Source: Pseudomonas sp. PSB18
Lineage (GTDB): Bacteria > Pseudomonadota > Gammaproteobacteria > Pseudomonadales > Pseudomonadaceae
Direction of reading: 5' to 3'
Assembly (NCBI RefSeq): GCF_014596565.1
Contig: NZ_NOIN01000001.1
Span: forward strand, 62,001 to 126,000
DNA length: 64,000 nt
Part shown: positions 27,032 to 34,710 of the stretch, in pieces
Layout: the number at the start of each line of letters is the position of its first letter
How positions within the stretch are numbered: position 1 is the first letter of the stretch
Position numbers and translations under genes: made by a program
The notes under the pieces: generated by a model
The model's input: the letters and a program-made list of their open reading frames with translations, nothing else
Told to the model about the DNA's origin: nothing
Databases searched by the model: none

Positions 27032-27250
27032 ATGGAAAGCCATGCAGCATTGGAAATCGAGCAAGCTGCTTACGATGAGTTTCTGATCCAATGGAACCAA
27101 GACGCCTTCCAACAACAGAGACTCGGTCAAGCCTTCTACAACTTTTTCAACCTTCATAAGCTCACGGATCAGAGATTGCTGACTGGCCTCTATGAGGCTG
27201 ACGGTCAAAAAGCTACAGCCCTGATCTCTCGAATTTTCAACATCAGATAG
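27032..27250 (+). CDS. Small hypothetical protein (72 aa)
   Basis: 72 residues from ATG 27032, which has a near-perfect GGGAGG site six bases upstream; an in-frame GTG at 27026 sits inside that site. The protein is rich in Gln, Phe, Tyr and Leu (AAYDEFLIQWNQDAFQQQRLGQAFYNFFNLHKL) and is probably all alpha-helical and soluble. No family recognised. The ribosome site and protein-like composition favour this strand over the longer antisense frame. Confidence 0.65.
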   Translation: MESHAALEIEQAAYDEFLIQWNQDAFQQQRLGQAFYNFFNLHKLTDQRLLTGLYEADGQKATALISRIFNIR

Positions 27251-27391
27251 TAGCCGGCTACCGGCCAAGAACAGCCGATAGAATTGGGCTGCACCGAAGT
27301 CCTGTTGGGGATAAATTAACATGCTGGTTGAATGCCAAACTCTAGCAGTGCGCTCACCAAAGGCAGGACGCAGAAAAAAGGAGGCCGAAAT

Positions 27392-27574
27392 ATGAAAGCG
27401 TCGAGAATGACTAAGACACACGGCTCTCACAAGGCTCAAAAGCTAGTGGGGCTTGGCTGGACTATTAAACATGAATTCAAGGCTGACAACGAAACATACG
27501 AGTGGTACTTGGAATGGGAACACGTTGAAGAGCCTCCGTTGGGTTCCTCACAAGATAATTGTGAGGAAGAATGA
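27392..27574 (+). CDS. Small hypothetical protein (60 aa)
   Basis: 60 residues from ATG 27392, with AAAGGAGG seven to eight bases upstream. The N-terminus is basic (MKASRMTKTHGSHKAQK) and the C-terminus acidic and aromatic (YEWYLEWEHVEE), suggesting a small folded protein. No family recognised. It lies 141 bp downstream of the 72-aa gene on the same strand and converges on the Abi gene. Confidence 0.6.
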   Translation: MKASRMTKTHGSHKAQKLVGLGWTIKHEFKADNETYEWYLEWEHVEEPPLGSSQDNCEEE

Positions 27575-27632
27575 CCATACCGAACGATAATGGTTAACGT
27601 GTTTTTGCGAGCACCACATCACTCAAGCACAG

Positions 27633-28631
27633 TCATATCCCGAACAGACTCCGAGGGAATCCGGTTTCATCAGGAAAACCCAGCGCCGCAAACGGGCAGC
27701 CAGGCAACGTGGGTTTAGCGTCGATGACATCCGCTACCTGATGTATCCATTTCGAGTTGACGCCGATGTTTTTGACCAGATACCAGAGCACCGCGATCAG
27801 ACCATAAAGACGGCTCGTCGCATTCGAGTCGAGGCCGATCCTCTGGAAGTAGGGATCGTTTGGCACGGTGGGTACAGGATTGGCTGAAACCTGGTTCCAG
27901 ATGCGGCTATGGTGCGCACACCGGTTGCGTAGGATGCTGATCTCCTGGAGCCATTCTTTAAGAATTCTTGCGTGAGTGAGGCCGAACCGTTTGCAGATTC
28001 TGTTCCGATGGCCATCTTTGAGTATCTCGTAGTACTTCGATGCTATTCCAAAGTCCCATGCTTCGACGATCACCCAAAAGGGCATTGCTTTACGCTGCTG
28101 TCGATGCCACTCGATACTGTCCTCGCGGCTACGAGCAATTTGCTCTTCTTGACGCTTTGACCAGTCGTTCCAAATGTTGCGCGGCTTACCCTGTCTGGTT
28201 GTGAAGTTCCTGGTTTGCGAAGGATTGATATAGCGGATGTCTTGATAGGCCAGCGGGTCGTGAAAACCCACCTCGTGAGCGATTGCCGAGCGTAGGTGCA
28301 CCTCAACGCGCTCAATGGCATCCAGCATCAGTTGGCGCAATTTTTTGTCGAACAGATAGAGTTCAATAATGGAATCGAAATGGGTGCCTGGGGCAAACGC
28401 GTTTTGACGCCGTGGTCTTTTACCCGTGGCGCACAGCACCACGTCACCCCTGGCATTACGAAGGAATTCACGGCACGGATACCAGAATCCGCTTAAGCGG
28501 TAGTAGCCAATCTGACTGAGTTTACGTTTGGCGCGGGGTACATCGAGAATCTGCATACCACGGCTGGTGAGCAGAGTGCACAGATCGCTATAGGATCGAA
28601 ACGGCTTTGGCGGAGCTAATGGCTGCGACAT
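27633..28631 (-). CDS. Abi family protein (Abi_2, AbiD/AbiF-type HEPN)
   Basis: 332 residues. Abortive-infection protein of the Abi_2 family, thought to act as a HEPN-type ribonuclease that halts growth on phage infection. The N-terminal KLSQIGYYRLSGFWYP block (about 37-52) and FDKKLRQLMLDAIERVEVHLRSAIAHEVG are characteristic. Two R-x4-H HEPN motifs are visible: Arg114-His119 and Arg235-His240 (LRNRCAHH). ATG 28631 is preceded by GGACAAAGG. Upstream on the same strand are a well-spaced promoter and a nested hairpin RNA, which suggests an RNA component or RNA-controlled expression. Surrounded by small orphan genes in an accessory island. Confidence 0.9.
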   Translation of the reverse strand: MSQPLAPPKPFRSYSDLCTLLTSRGMQILDVPRAKRKLSQIGYYRLSGFWYPCREFLRNARGDVVLCATGKRPRRQNAFAPGTHFDSIIELYLFDKKLRQLMLDAIERVEVHLRSAIAHEVGFHDPLAYQDIRYINPSQTRNFTTRQGKPRNIWNDWSKRQEEQIARSREDSIEWHRQQRKAMPFWVIVEAWDFGIASKYYEILKDGHRNRICKRFGLTHARILKEWLQEISILRNRCAHHSRIWNQVSANPVPTVPNDPYFQRIGLDSNATSRLYGLIAVLWYLVKNIGVNSKWIHQVADVIDAKPTLPGCPFAALGFPDETGFPRSLFGI

Positions 28632-28639
28632 CCTTTGTC

Positions 28640-28702
28640 CAGAAACAAGAAGGCCCGAACATAGTGCTGGACTGAGCCAGCACCAGAGGTTCGGGCGCTA
28701 TT
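28640..28702 (-). ncRNA. Candidate structured RNA upstream of the Abi gene (abiF-RNA-like)
   Basis: On the minus strand GCCCGAAC/GTTCGGGC (28689-28696 with 28653-28660) makes an 8-bp outer stem. It encloses CCAGCAC/GTGCTGG (28677-28683 with 28664-28670), a 7-bp inner stem with a 6-base loop. Both arms are fully complementary, with short internal loops of 5 and 3 bases, and a T-rich stretch follows before the Abi ATG. A promoter-like pair places the RNA start just before the outer stem. From memory, a conserved abiF RNA motif has been described beside Abi_2 genes; whether this hairpin matches that model was not tested. It could instead be a leader or attenuator of the Abi mRNA. Confidence 0.6.
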
Positions 28703-28708
28703 GGGTTA

Positions 28709-28737
28709 AGTATCTGCGCTCATCACCGCGGCGTCAA
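28709..28737 (-). promoter_or_regulatory. Sigma-70-type promoter for the Abi-associated RNA/gene
   Basis: On the minus strand TTGACG (28732-28737) and GATACT (28709-28714) are separated by exactly 17 bases. Expected initiation is near 28700-28703, immediately before the outer stem of the nested hairpin. Confidence 0.6.
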
Positions 28738-28761
28738 TGCGGCGTGTGCTCCTATGGACCG

Positions 28762-28983
28762 TCATGGTTTTGCCCCGTACAGGTCCAGCCCGGATTTGGG
28801 CGTAACGGCCATTACCACGTCATCGATGACCGCCTTGCCCATCACCGTGAAGTAATGCCCAGCCCTGGCTTTTCGGTCGGTATCGCGTATGAACGCTGTG
28901 TCTTCGACAAACTCATCGGGTACCAATCCCGGTCGCTGAATTTGCAGCCACCTGAGGAAAATATCCCGGTGAAGAGCTGGCCA
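28762..28983 (-). pseudogene. Coding remnant without a usable start
   Basis: The minus strand is open for 73 codons from after a TGA (28984-28986) to a TGA at 28762-28764. The translation reads like a real protein (DIFLRWLQIQRPGLVPDEF, then TAFIRDTDRKARAGHYF, then VMGKAVIDDVV and SGLDLYG), but the first ATG is near its end. This suggests the 3' end of a decayed or truncated gene just upstream of the Abi promoter. The family was not recognised. The rest of 28984-29200 shows no convincing gene. Confidence 0.45.
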
Positions 28984-29222
28984 TCAAGGCAGTTACGATT
29001 AAAAAAACACCGTAAAAGGCTCCTCCTACGCAACTATCGGAGCTTGCCTACAACCCCGGAAAAGGACATCCATTTTATCCGGCGGGTCGAGTCCTCTAGC
29101 CATACACCTCCGTAACACCGAGCCCTAGTCCCGAGGCTACGTCGCCTTGCACCTTTGCCTACAACTAAGCCAGAATCCGCCCGATTGTGTGCCCCGGGCC
29201 GTACCGGTAGCTTGGTTTCCGT

Positions 29223-29418
29223 CACTGCTCATCAGTGATCGGGTTTAGCGACCCGAACCGTAGGCACATAAGCGTCCATGCTTCGTTGCGGGATCTAACT
29301 GCAATTACGTTATGGCGGCTGTATGTAGGAGACCTTCGGGTCTACCGGGTGCCTATGTCCGGTTCGCTAACCTGCGTGCAGTCGCCACCATTCTGTTTAG
29401 CGACAGGTCTTGGCGGCT
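29223..29418 (+). promoter_or_regulatory. Structured leader with repeated TTAGCG hairpins upstream of DUF6124-type gene
   Basis: Several elements are visible. CACTG/CAGTG hairpin at 29223-29237; CGGGT-TTAGCG-ACCCG hairpin at 29240-29255; TAGGCAC at 29261-29267; the C4-like core at 29312-29388; CTGT-TTAGCG-ACAG hairpin at 29393-29406; and TGGCGGCT at 29411-29418. The two TTAGCG loops are complementary to CGCTAA (29365-29370) in the core, and TAGGCAC is complementary to GTGCCTA in the core's other loop. TGGCGGCT near the ribosome site can compete with the upstream GGCGGCTG for AGTCGCC(A). This layout implies alternative pairing. Confidence 0.55.
29312..29388 (+). ncRNA. C4-antisense-RNA-like element
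   Basis: Closing stem GGCGGCTG (29314-29321) with CAGTCGCC (29379-29386, one G-U pair). Inside are a hairpin AGACC-TTCG-GGTCT (29330-29343) with a UUCG tetraloop, an ACCGG/CCGGT hairpin (29344-29348 with 29359-29363) with a 10-base loop, and an alternative GGTT-CGCT-AACC hairpin (29361-29372). Two unpaired stretches have complements in the flanking sequence, as in phage P1 C4 antisense RNA. Similar leaders before DUF3077/DUF6124 genes in Pseudomonas are recalled from memory; a covariance-model search is needed to confirm the family. Confidence 0.5.
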
Positions 29419-29443
29419 CTCATTTCCCTATAGGAGCGTCATC

Positions 29444-29797
29444 ATGTTCAAAGTAACTCCCAACCCTCCGCAAACAGACCCCAGCGCCAACGGCCTCGAT
29501 CCAAAGAAAGTTCAAGAGGCCACCGATCGGGCGTTGGATTTCTATCTGAACCCGAAAGACACCGACGCCGGAACCGACACACCCCCGGGTCAGCTCTTCA
29601 CCGTCATCGACGGCATCGACACCGAAAGTCTGCTCGCCAACCTCAGCGAGAGCCTGGCCTCGGCCAACGCCATGATCAACGACCTGGCGTTCGACCTTGA
29701 GGGGTCGCGGCGGCATGTTGCGCTGGGTATTCAGCAAGTCATCGAGTTGAGTGAGCTGTTGGCAAATCGGGCGTTGGATAACGTCGATCCACGCTAG
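29444..29797 (+). CDS. DUF6124/DUF3077-type small protein
   Basis: 117 residues from ATG 29444, which has AGGAG seven bases upstream. The protein begins MFKVTPNPPQTDP, continues with an alpha-helical KKVQEATDRALDFYL segment, then an IDTESLLANLSESLASANAM segment, and ends LLANRALDNVDPR. That pattern (MFK.TPNPP at the start, then DTE.LL...ESLASA and NRALD) is typical of a Pseudomonas-restricted family of unknown function annotated as DUF6124 or DUF3077. It follows an elaborate RNA leader which probably controls its translation. No membrane segment. Function unknown. Confidence 0.85.
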   Translation: MFKVTPNPPQTDPSANGLDPKKVQEATDRALDFYLNPKDTDAGTDTPPGQLFTVIDGIDTESLLANLSESLASANAMINDLAFDLEGSRRHVALGIQQVIELSELLANRALDNVDPR

Positions 29798-30077
29798 CAC
29801 CCAGCCTGTAAAGCAAAGCCGAGTCGGACTGGCACGGGAGCGTTGAGCCACTACGCTATAAGCTCCCGTCACCTGCGTGTATCAGCCCAACTCACACTGC
29901 CCGGAGCCGACGGTATCAATACGTTGTAAAACGCGTCAGAAGCCTTGCTCCCTGCGCAAAAATCTAAACCCTATGCACCTCGCCCCAGAGCCCGAGTTTT
30001 TCGCACTCGGTATCAGGCAGGTGCAAAGAGTCCTGTACTATGCCCCCTCCCCGCCAACCACTTATGAACGTGAAAAC

Positions 30078-30719
30078 ATGGAACTGCACTCAGTCTTGGC
30101 CTTTACCCTGGTCGCCGCGATTGCTATCGCTAGCCCTGGACCTGCGACGCTAATGGCGATCAACAACAGTCTGGCGTACGGGCCGCGTTACGCGGTGTGG
30201 TCATCCTTGGGCAATGCGTGCGGACTGTTCTGCCTGTCGGCTGCCGCGATGTCCGGCCTGGGCGCCTTGCTCGCCAGCTCCGAATGGATGTTCAATGCGG
30301 TAAAGGTCCTGGGGGCCGGCTACCTGTTTTACCTGGGTGCGAAGCAGTTGTTCAACAAACGCCCGATCCTCGCCCAGGATGTGCAGCCGGATGGAAAAGC
30401 AACGGCCCCGTCGCGAATGAAACTCTACAAGTCGGCGTTCCTGACCGCCGCCACCAATCCCAAAGCGACCATGTTCTTTACCGCCCTGTTCCCGCAGTTC
30501 ATCGATCAGGGCGCAGCGCTGCTGCCGCAATTCCTGCTGCTTACGACCATCTTCATGGGGTTGTCGCTGACATCATTGAGCGTGTATGCCCTCGCAGCGG
30601 CTCAGGTCAAAGGCTTGCTGACCCGCCCGGCGTTCTCTGTGTGGATCAGTAGGCTGGTGGGCTCGACATTCATCGGCTTCGGCGCGGCTATCCTCGCCAT
30701 GCGTCGGCCTACCGCTTGA
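30078..30719 (+). CDS. LysE family translocator
   Basis: 213 residues with six hydrophobic segments, inner membrane. The N-terminal TLVAAIAIASPGPATLMAINNSLAYG carries the LysE/RhtB signature SPGP; AAKATMFFTALFPQF-like sequence (TNPKATMFFTALFPQFID) matches the conserved mid-protein motif. Proteins of this family export amino acids or related small molecules. ATG 30078 gives the standard N-terminus; the open frame further upstream has no family features. It appears to be monocistronic. Confidence 0.92.
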   Translation: MELHSVLAFTLVAAIAIASPGPATLMAINNSLAYGPRYAVWSSLGNACGLFCLSAAAMSGLGALLASSEWMFNAVKVLGAGYLFYLGAKQLFNKRPILAQDVQPDGKATAPSRMKLYKSAFLTAATNPKATMFFTALFPQFIDQGAALLPQFLLLTTIFMGLSLTSLSVYALAAAQVKGLLTRPAFSVWISRLVGSTFIGFGAAILAMRRPTA

Positions 30720-31095
30720 GAACAGCCCAGACTCGGGCGTGAACACGCCCGTCAAAGGCCACGGCGAAATGACTATCAGCCGGTAAGCGCCAACCTGCCC
30801 ATCGCCAGCGAACTGCTCTCTTCCTCGAGAAGAACTGCACCTGCCTGAAGCAAACACAAGGCTAGAAGATTTTCTATCGATAAAACACATTTAATCTCGT
30901 TTGTTGACCGCCAGAAATGACCGGAAAATCCCAACCAAGCCAGGGAGATTAACCCAAAAAATCAGGGCAGCAGAGTCATTCGAGCTGTCCTTCATCAAAT
31001 AGATTTTCTTGCGTTCATCGCTGACCCTGGCTTGGGTGGCAGAAGCGTCGAGCTATGCCCCGGTTTCGTTTCTCAAATCCAACGGGAGAACCACC
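30720..31095. other. Intergenic region between LysE and DJ-1 genes
   Basis: 376 bp without a supported gene. It contains the tight inverted repeat CGGGCG/CGCCCG at about 30735-30752, without a T-run. It also contains the palindrome TATCGATA near 30876-30883 in an AT-rich stretch that could belong to the promoter of the DJ-1/OsmC pair. Confidence 0.4.
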
Positions 31096-31797
31096 ATGAG
31101 CCACGTCAATAAACAGAAACGCATCCTTCTCATCATGTCGTCCCTCGACGAGATGGGCATCAGCGGCAAGCAGAGCGGCACCTGGTTTCACGAGCTGGCA
31201 GCGCCTTACTACATCCTGACCGAAGCAGGCCATGAGGTGGTCTTCGCATCTCCGGCTGGCGGCGAGGCCCCCATTGATCTGTTGAGCATGAAGGCGCCCT
31301 TCACCACCGAGTACACCGATCGCTTCCTCGCCGATCCGGTCGCCCTGTTTGCCGCCAGAAACACCCGCAAGCTGCGCAACATCGATTACAGCGGTTTCGA
31401 CGCCGTTTTCTTCCCAGGCGGCTACGGCCTGCTTTGGGACCTGGCGTCCGACTCCCATGCGATCAAGTTGATCCGCGACTTCTACGAATCCAACCGCCCG
31501 ATCGCCATGGTCTGCCATGCACCGGCCATCCTGCGCGACGTCAAGAAAAGCGACGGCGAGTATCTGGTCAAGGGCCTGAACGTCACTGGTTTCAAAAACG
31601 CCGAAGACAGCGAGATCGAACTGCTGCATCACTTGCTGTTCTCGCTGGAAGATGAACTGAAGGTACGCGGCGCCAAGTACAGCAGCGCAGCCAACTGGGA
31701 ACCGCACGTGGTCGTCGACGGCTTGCTGATGTCTGGCCAAAGCCCGGCGTCGGCCGTCCCCCTTGCCGAAACACTGCGTGAGCGCCTGAAAGGCTAA
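31096..31797 (+). CDS. DJ-1/PfpI (Hsp31-like) type 1 glutamine amidotransferase-like protein
   Basis: 233 residues, the length of the Hsp31/YhbO-like class I glyoxalase group. The nucleophile elbow is AMVCHAPAIL with Cys140 and His141, and the acidic partner in GTWFHELAAPYYI (Glu33) is present. The DAVFFPGGYGLLWDL strand precedes the elbow. Likely roles are methylglyoxal/protein deglycation-type detoxification or chaperone function in the cytoplasm. ATG 31096 has GGGAGA nearby. It is followed after 75 bp by an OsmC gene, pointing to an electrophile or peroxide stress unit. Confidence 0.92.
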   Translation: MSHVNKQKRILLIMSSLDEMGISGKQSGTWFHELAAPYYILTEAGHEVVFASPAGGEAPIDLLSMKAPFTTEYTDRFLADPVALFAARNTRKLRNIDYSGFDAVFFPGGYGLLWDLASDSHAIKLIRDFYESNRPIAMVCHAPAILRDVKKSDGEYLVKGLNVTGFKNAEDSEIELLHHLLFSLEDELKVRGAKYSSAANWEPHVVVDGLLMSGQSPASAVPLAETLRERLKG

Positions 31798-31872
31798 AGC
31801 GACCGAGGGAGCTGTCTTTTTCGAAGAGAGAGTTCCCTCATCGCTCCGTCCCCGACGACTGGAGATTATGAG

Positions 31873-32433
31873 ATGAGCAATAACCTGAACGGCATTGATG
31901 TCGCTGCCCTGCAGCAGTTTTCGAAAAGCGTGGCCGCATCACCGGCGGCAGGCGAAGTTCGCTTCAACGTGAAAACAAAATGGCAGCATCAGACGCGCAC
32001 AGTGGCGACCGTCAATCACTACACCCTGGGCGGCGAAACACACCAGCGCCACTTTGAAATTGCCGCCGACGAACCGCCAGAGTTGCTGGGCACCAACTCC
32101 GCCCCCAATCCTCAGGAACTGCTGATGGCCGCCTTGAACGCCTGCCTGTCAGTCGGCTATGTGGCAAACGCCGCCGCCATGGGCATCGAAATCAGGAGCC
32201 TGGAGATCGAGACCGATGGCCGCCTTGATCTGCGCGGTTTTCTCGGCCTGGATGATAACGTCAACCCAGGGTATGACGAAGTTGGCTATGTGGTATGTAT
32301 CAGTACGGACGCTGAACCCGACAAGGTCGAGGAACTGCACCGGGTGGTCAGCAGGACATCGGTGAATCTGGCAAATTTTTCCAAGGCCATTCGCATGGTA
32401 CCGACGTTGGAAATCCAGGGCTCGAGTACATAA
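31873..32433 (+). CDS. OsmC family protein
   Basis: 186 residues. OsmC/Ohr-fold protein with two cysteines in the expected regions, Cys91 (MAALNACLSVGYVANAAAMG) and Cys142 (GYVVCIST), consistent with thiol-dependent peroxide or electrophile handling. The N-terminus carries about 25 residues more than typical OsmC. GGAG precedes the ATG by about ten bases. It shares orientation with the DJ-1-like gene and ends at a bidirectional terminator opposite the FadL-type gene. Confidence 0.92.
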   Translation: MSNNLNGIDVAALQQFSKSVAASPAAGEVRFNVKTKWQHQTRTVATVNHYTLGGETHQRHFEIAADEPPELLGTNSAPNPQELLMAALNACLSVGYVANAAAMGIEIRSLEIETDGRLDLRGFLGLDDNVNPGYDEVGYVVCISTDAEPDKVEELHRVVSRTSVNLANFSKAIRMVPTLEIQGSST

Positions 32434-32471
32434 GGAAGATCAAAAGCCGGGATCTGCCTCAAAACACTGAA

Positions 32472-32497
32472 AAGCGCCTCCGTTCGCAGAGGCGCTT
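32472..32497. terminator. Bidirectional terminator between osmC-like and fadL-like genes
   Basis: AAGCGCCTC (32472-32480) pairs with GAGGCGCTT (32489-32497) across 8 bases. It sits between convergent genes ending at 32433 and 32511; U-runs are short on both sides. Confidence 0.7.
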
Positions 32498-32510
32498 CAT
32501 CGTTAGCGAA

Positions 32511-33785
32511 TCAGAATTTATAAGTGATGGAAGTGCCGAACCCACTGGCGCTGTTCTTGTATTTGGAGCTGTAGGCGCCCCGGCTGGCTGAAGCGTCGTT
32601 GACCTTCACGCTCTCCTCCCACAGATAGGAGTAAGCGAGGTCGACGGTGACATTGTCCACGGGCGTCCACCCGGCGCCCAAGCTGACCACCGTGCGGTCA
32701 CCTGTTGGAATACGTGGTGAACGGTTGGTGTTGTTGGTGGGGGACTGATCCACCGAAAAACCAGTGCGCAGCACCCATTGCTTATTGAGCTGGTACGAAG
32801 CGCCGATCGCGTGTGCCCAGGTGTCGTGCCAGTTCTCCTCTTCAGTGACACTGCTCAACGTGCCGCTCAGCGCCGGAGGCAATCCGCTGTTCTCGATGGT
32901 GATGTCCTTGAAGCGACTCCAACGTGTCCAGGTGCTGCCCAGGTACAGGGTCCAATCGTCATTGAGTTGCTGGGTCACCGAGAAGTCCACGGATTCGGGC
33001 GTGTCCACGTCCAGCGAAGCATCGTAACTTTCGCCGCTGACTCCCAGTAGGGAAAAGACGCCGCCGGTGACTTTGGTCTTGGCATTATCCAGGTGATAGC
33101 TGACCTTGGAATGGTAGGTCATGCCCACCCGGGTGCTGTTCGTGGCCTGCACCAGAATACCGGCGTTGAAACCCAGGGCGGTGTCGTCGCCCTTGCTGGT
33201 GAGTTTGCCGTCATTGGTACCGGGACTGAAGGGGTTCAGGACCATTGCCGACAACTCACCGCTGATGCGGTTGATCGTCGGACCGAAACCGATGGAAACC
33301 CTGTCATTGAAGGCGTAGCTGACCGTCGGTTGGAAGGTCAGTGTCTTGACCTCGCTTTTGTTGGTGAAGTAACGACCGGCGAACCCACTGCCATAATCCG
33401 TTATCAGGCCGAACGGCGCGTAGAAACCGACACCGAACGCCCAATGCTCATCGATGGGATTGACGTAATAACCCATGGGCACCGTGACCACGGGCACCAT
33501 GTCGCCGTCTTGCTGGCCGCCGAACGTGCTGCGGGTCTGGCTGATGTCTGATTTGGCGAACAGCGTCGCAGCGCCCACGCTGACTTGCTCTCGCTTCAAA
33601 CGAGACATGCCCGCCGGGTTACCGAAAACGGTGCTCGCGTCATCGGCGGAAGAGGATCGACCGGCAAAACCGGTGCCCATCCCACTGATGCTTTGTTCAT
33701 TGAGCGCAAAGCCGCTGGCGAACAGTTGCGAAGAGGCCAGAGCGACAGCAAGGCCAAGCGGAGTCTTGAAGATCATTTTTTTCAT
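32511..33785 (-). CDS. OmpP1/FadL family outer membrane protein
   Basis: 424 residues. Signal peptide at 1-24 (MKKMIFKTPLGLAVALASSQLFA), then the FadL N-terminal hatch motif SGFALNEQSISGMGTGFAGR and the NPAGMSRL signature, followed by alternating beta-strand sequence and a C-terminal aromatic residue (TYKF) for outer-membrane insertion. The family transports long-chain fatty acids or other hydrophobic compounds. ATG 33785 directly precedes the signal peptide. It is the last gene of the RND-adaptor/pump/ketosynthase/thioesterase set, separated by 67 bp from the thioesterase, which suggests a lipid or hydrophobic substrate for the whole set. Confidence 0.93.
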   Translation of the reverse strand: MKKMIFKTPLGLAVALASSQLFASGFALNEQSISGMGTGFAGRSSSADDASTVFGNPAGMSRLKREQVSVGAATLFAKSDISQTRSTFGGQQDGDMVPVVTVPMGYYVNPIDEHWAFGVGFYAPFGLITDYGSGFAGRYFTNKSEVKTLTFQPTVSYAFNDRVSIGFGPTINRISGELSAMVLNPFSPGTNDGKLTSKGDDTALGFNAGILVQATNSTRVGMTYHSKVSYHLDNAKTKVTGGVFSLLGVSGESYDASLDVDTPESVDFSVTQQLNDDWTLYLGSTWTRWSRFKDITIENSGLPPALSGTLSSVTEEENWHDTWAHAIGASYQLNKQWVLRTGFSVDQSPTNNTNRSPRIPTGDRTVVSLGAGWTPVDNVTVDLAYSYLWEESVKVNDASASRGAYSSKYKNSASGFGTSITYKF

Positions 33786-33852
33786 TATTGGATCTCTAGG
33801 GTGGTCGCAGATAGGTGTTGCAGGGAAAACAGGGGCCTCGGCTCTTTTGGCT

Positions 33853-34632
33853 TCAAGCGAAAATCGCCACGGTCTGGCGTGCCCACAGCACGCGCAGACC
33901 GCTTTCATCCCAGATCTCCATATCCTGGACGGAATAGCCCTCTTGGGTTTGTTGGCTGAACGAATTGATCAGGAACCATTCGCCGACCACGGCGGGTTGC
34001 GGCAGGTCTATGGTCCAGGAAACCGAACTGATGGCGGCCGGCGTGATAAAGCAGGTCATGGCCGCGGGCGGTAAGCTGTCAGCCAGTGCGATCAACGCGA
34101 CGGCCGGATCGACCCCCTGGGCGTCCAGATGACGCACCCACATCAGCAACTCAGGATTTTCAGCACCCGACACCGGCAGCGATCCGCCGGCCGGGCGCAT
34201 CTCGAAGTTGTAGGCGCAGGCGGGGGCAACCCGTCTGTCCAGCTCCAGCGTCTGGTGCTCGGAGGGCCCTCCCACGGACGGACACTCCCATAAGTCGTGT
34301 CTGATCCGACTGGCACGCGGATGGGCGAACAACAAGGTCGTGCGTAGCGCCAGTTCATCCCCCGACAGGCAGTCAACCGCCACCGAGGTGACTGATCGGC
34401 CCTCGCGCAAGACGCTGGTATTGAACGTCTGCGCCTTGGTCACCGGGCCGATGAAGGACACCTGGGCGGACTTGAACGGCGGCAGTTGCCCACCATTCAC
34501 CAAATGCACCGCCTGCAACGACAGAGCCGTCGAGAGCCCGCCAAATACGGTCCTGCCTTGCAGCCAATTGGCGGGGGCCTCGAAAGGCCTGTCAGGGTCG
34601 AACTGATTAACCAGCTGGGAAAATGAAGTCAC
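33853..34632 (-). CDS. acyl-CoA thioesterase family protein (TesB-like double hotdog)
   Basis: 259 residues, a double-hotdog thioesterase of the acyl-CoA thioesterase type. The N-terminal hotdog includes RTVFGGLSTALSLQAV and the C-terminal one ISSVSWTIDLPQPAVVGEWFLINSFSQQTQEGYSVQDMEIWDESGLRVLWARQ, ending in the family's typical Q-x-V motif. It hydrolyses acyl-CoA or acyl-ACP thioesters. GTG 34632 follows an AGAGGAAA site. It sits between the ketosynthase gene and fadL-like gene on the same strand, so it probably releases or recycles an acyl chain in this pathway. Confidence 0.88.
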   Translation of the reverse strand: MTSFSQLVNQFDPDRPFEAPANWLQGRTVFGGLSTALSLQAVHLVNGGQLPPFKSAQVSFIGPVTKAQTFNTSVLREGRSVTSVAVDCLSGDELALRTTLLFAHPRASRIRHDLWECPSVGGPSEHQTLELDRRVAPACAYNFEMRPAGGSLPVSGAENPELLMWVRHLDAQGVDPAVALIALADSLPPAAMTCFITPAAISSVSWTIDLPQPAVVGEWFLINSFSQQTQEGYSVQDMEIWDESGLRVLWARQTVAIFA

Positions 34633-34710
34633 GGTCTTTTCCTCTACGGGAAACTGAATATTCAGAATCGATACTCACGACGAGAACCTACACAGACACT
34701 CCCCTCGCGA

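Noticed and set aside
26954..27439. 161-codon minus-strand frame over the small genes
   Set aside because: No ribosome site and no family features, whereas the two opposite-strand small genes have near-perfect Shine-Dalgarno sites.
28744..29115. 123-codon plus-strand frame
   Set aside because: Composition is not protein-like toward its end, and the minus strand carries a better coding remnant in part of it.
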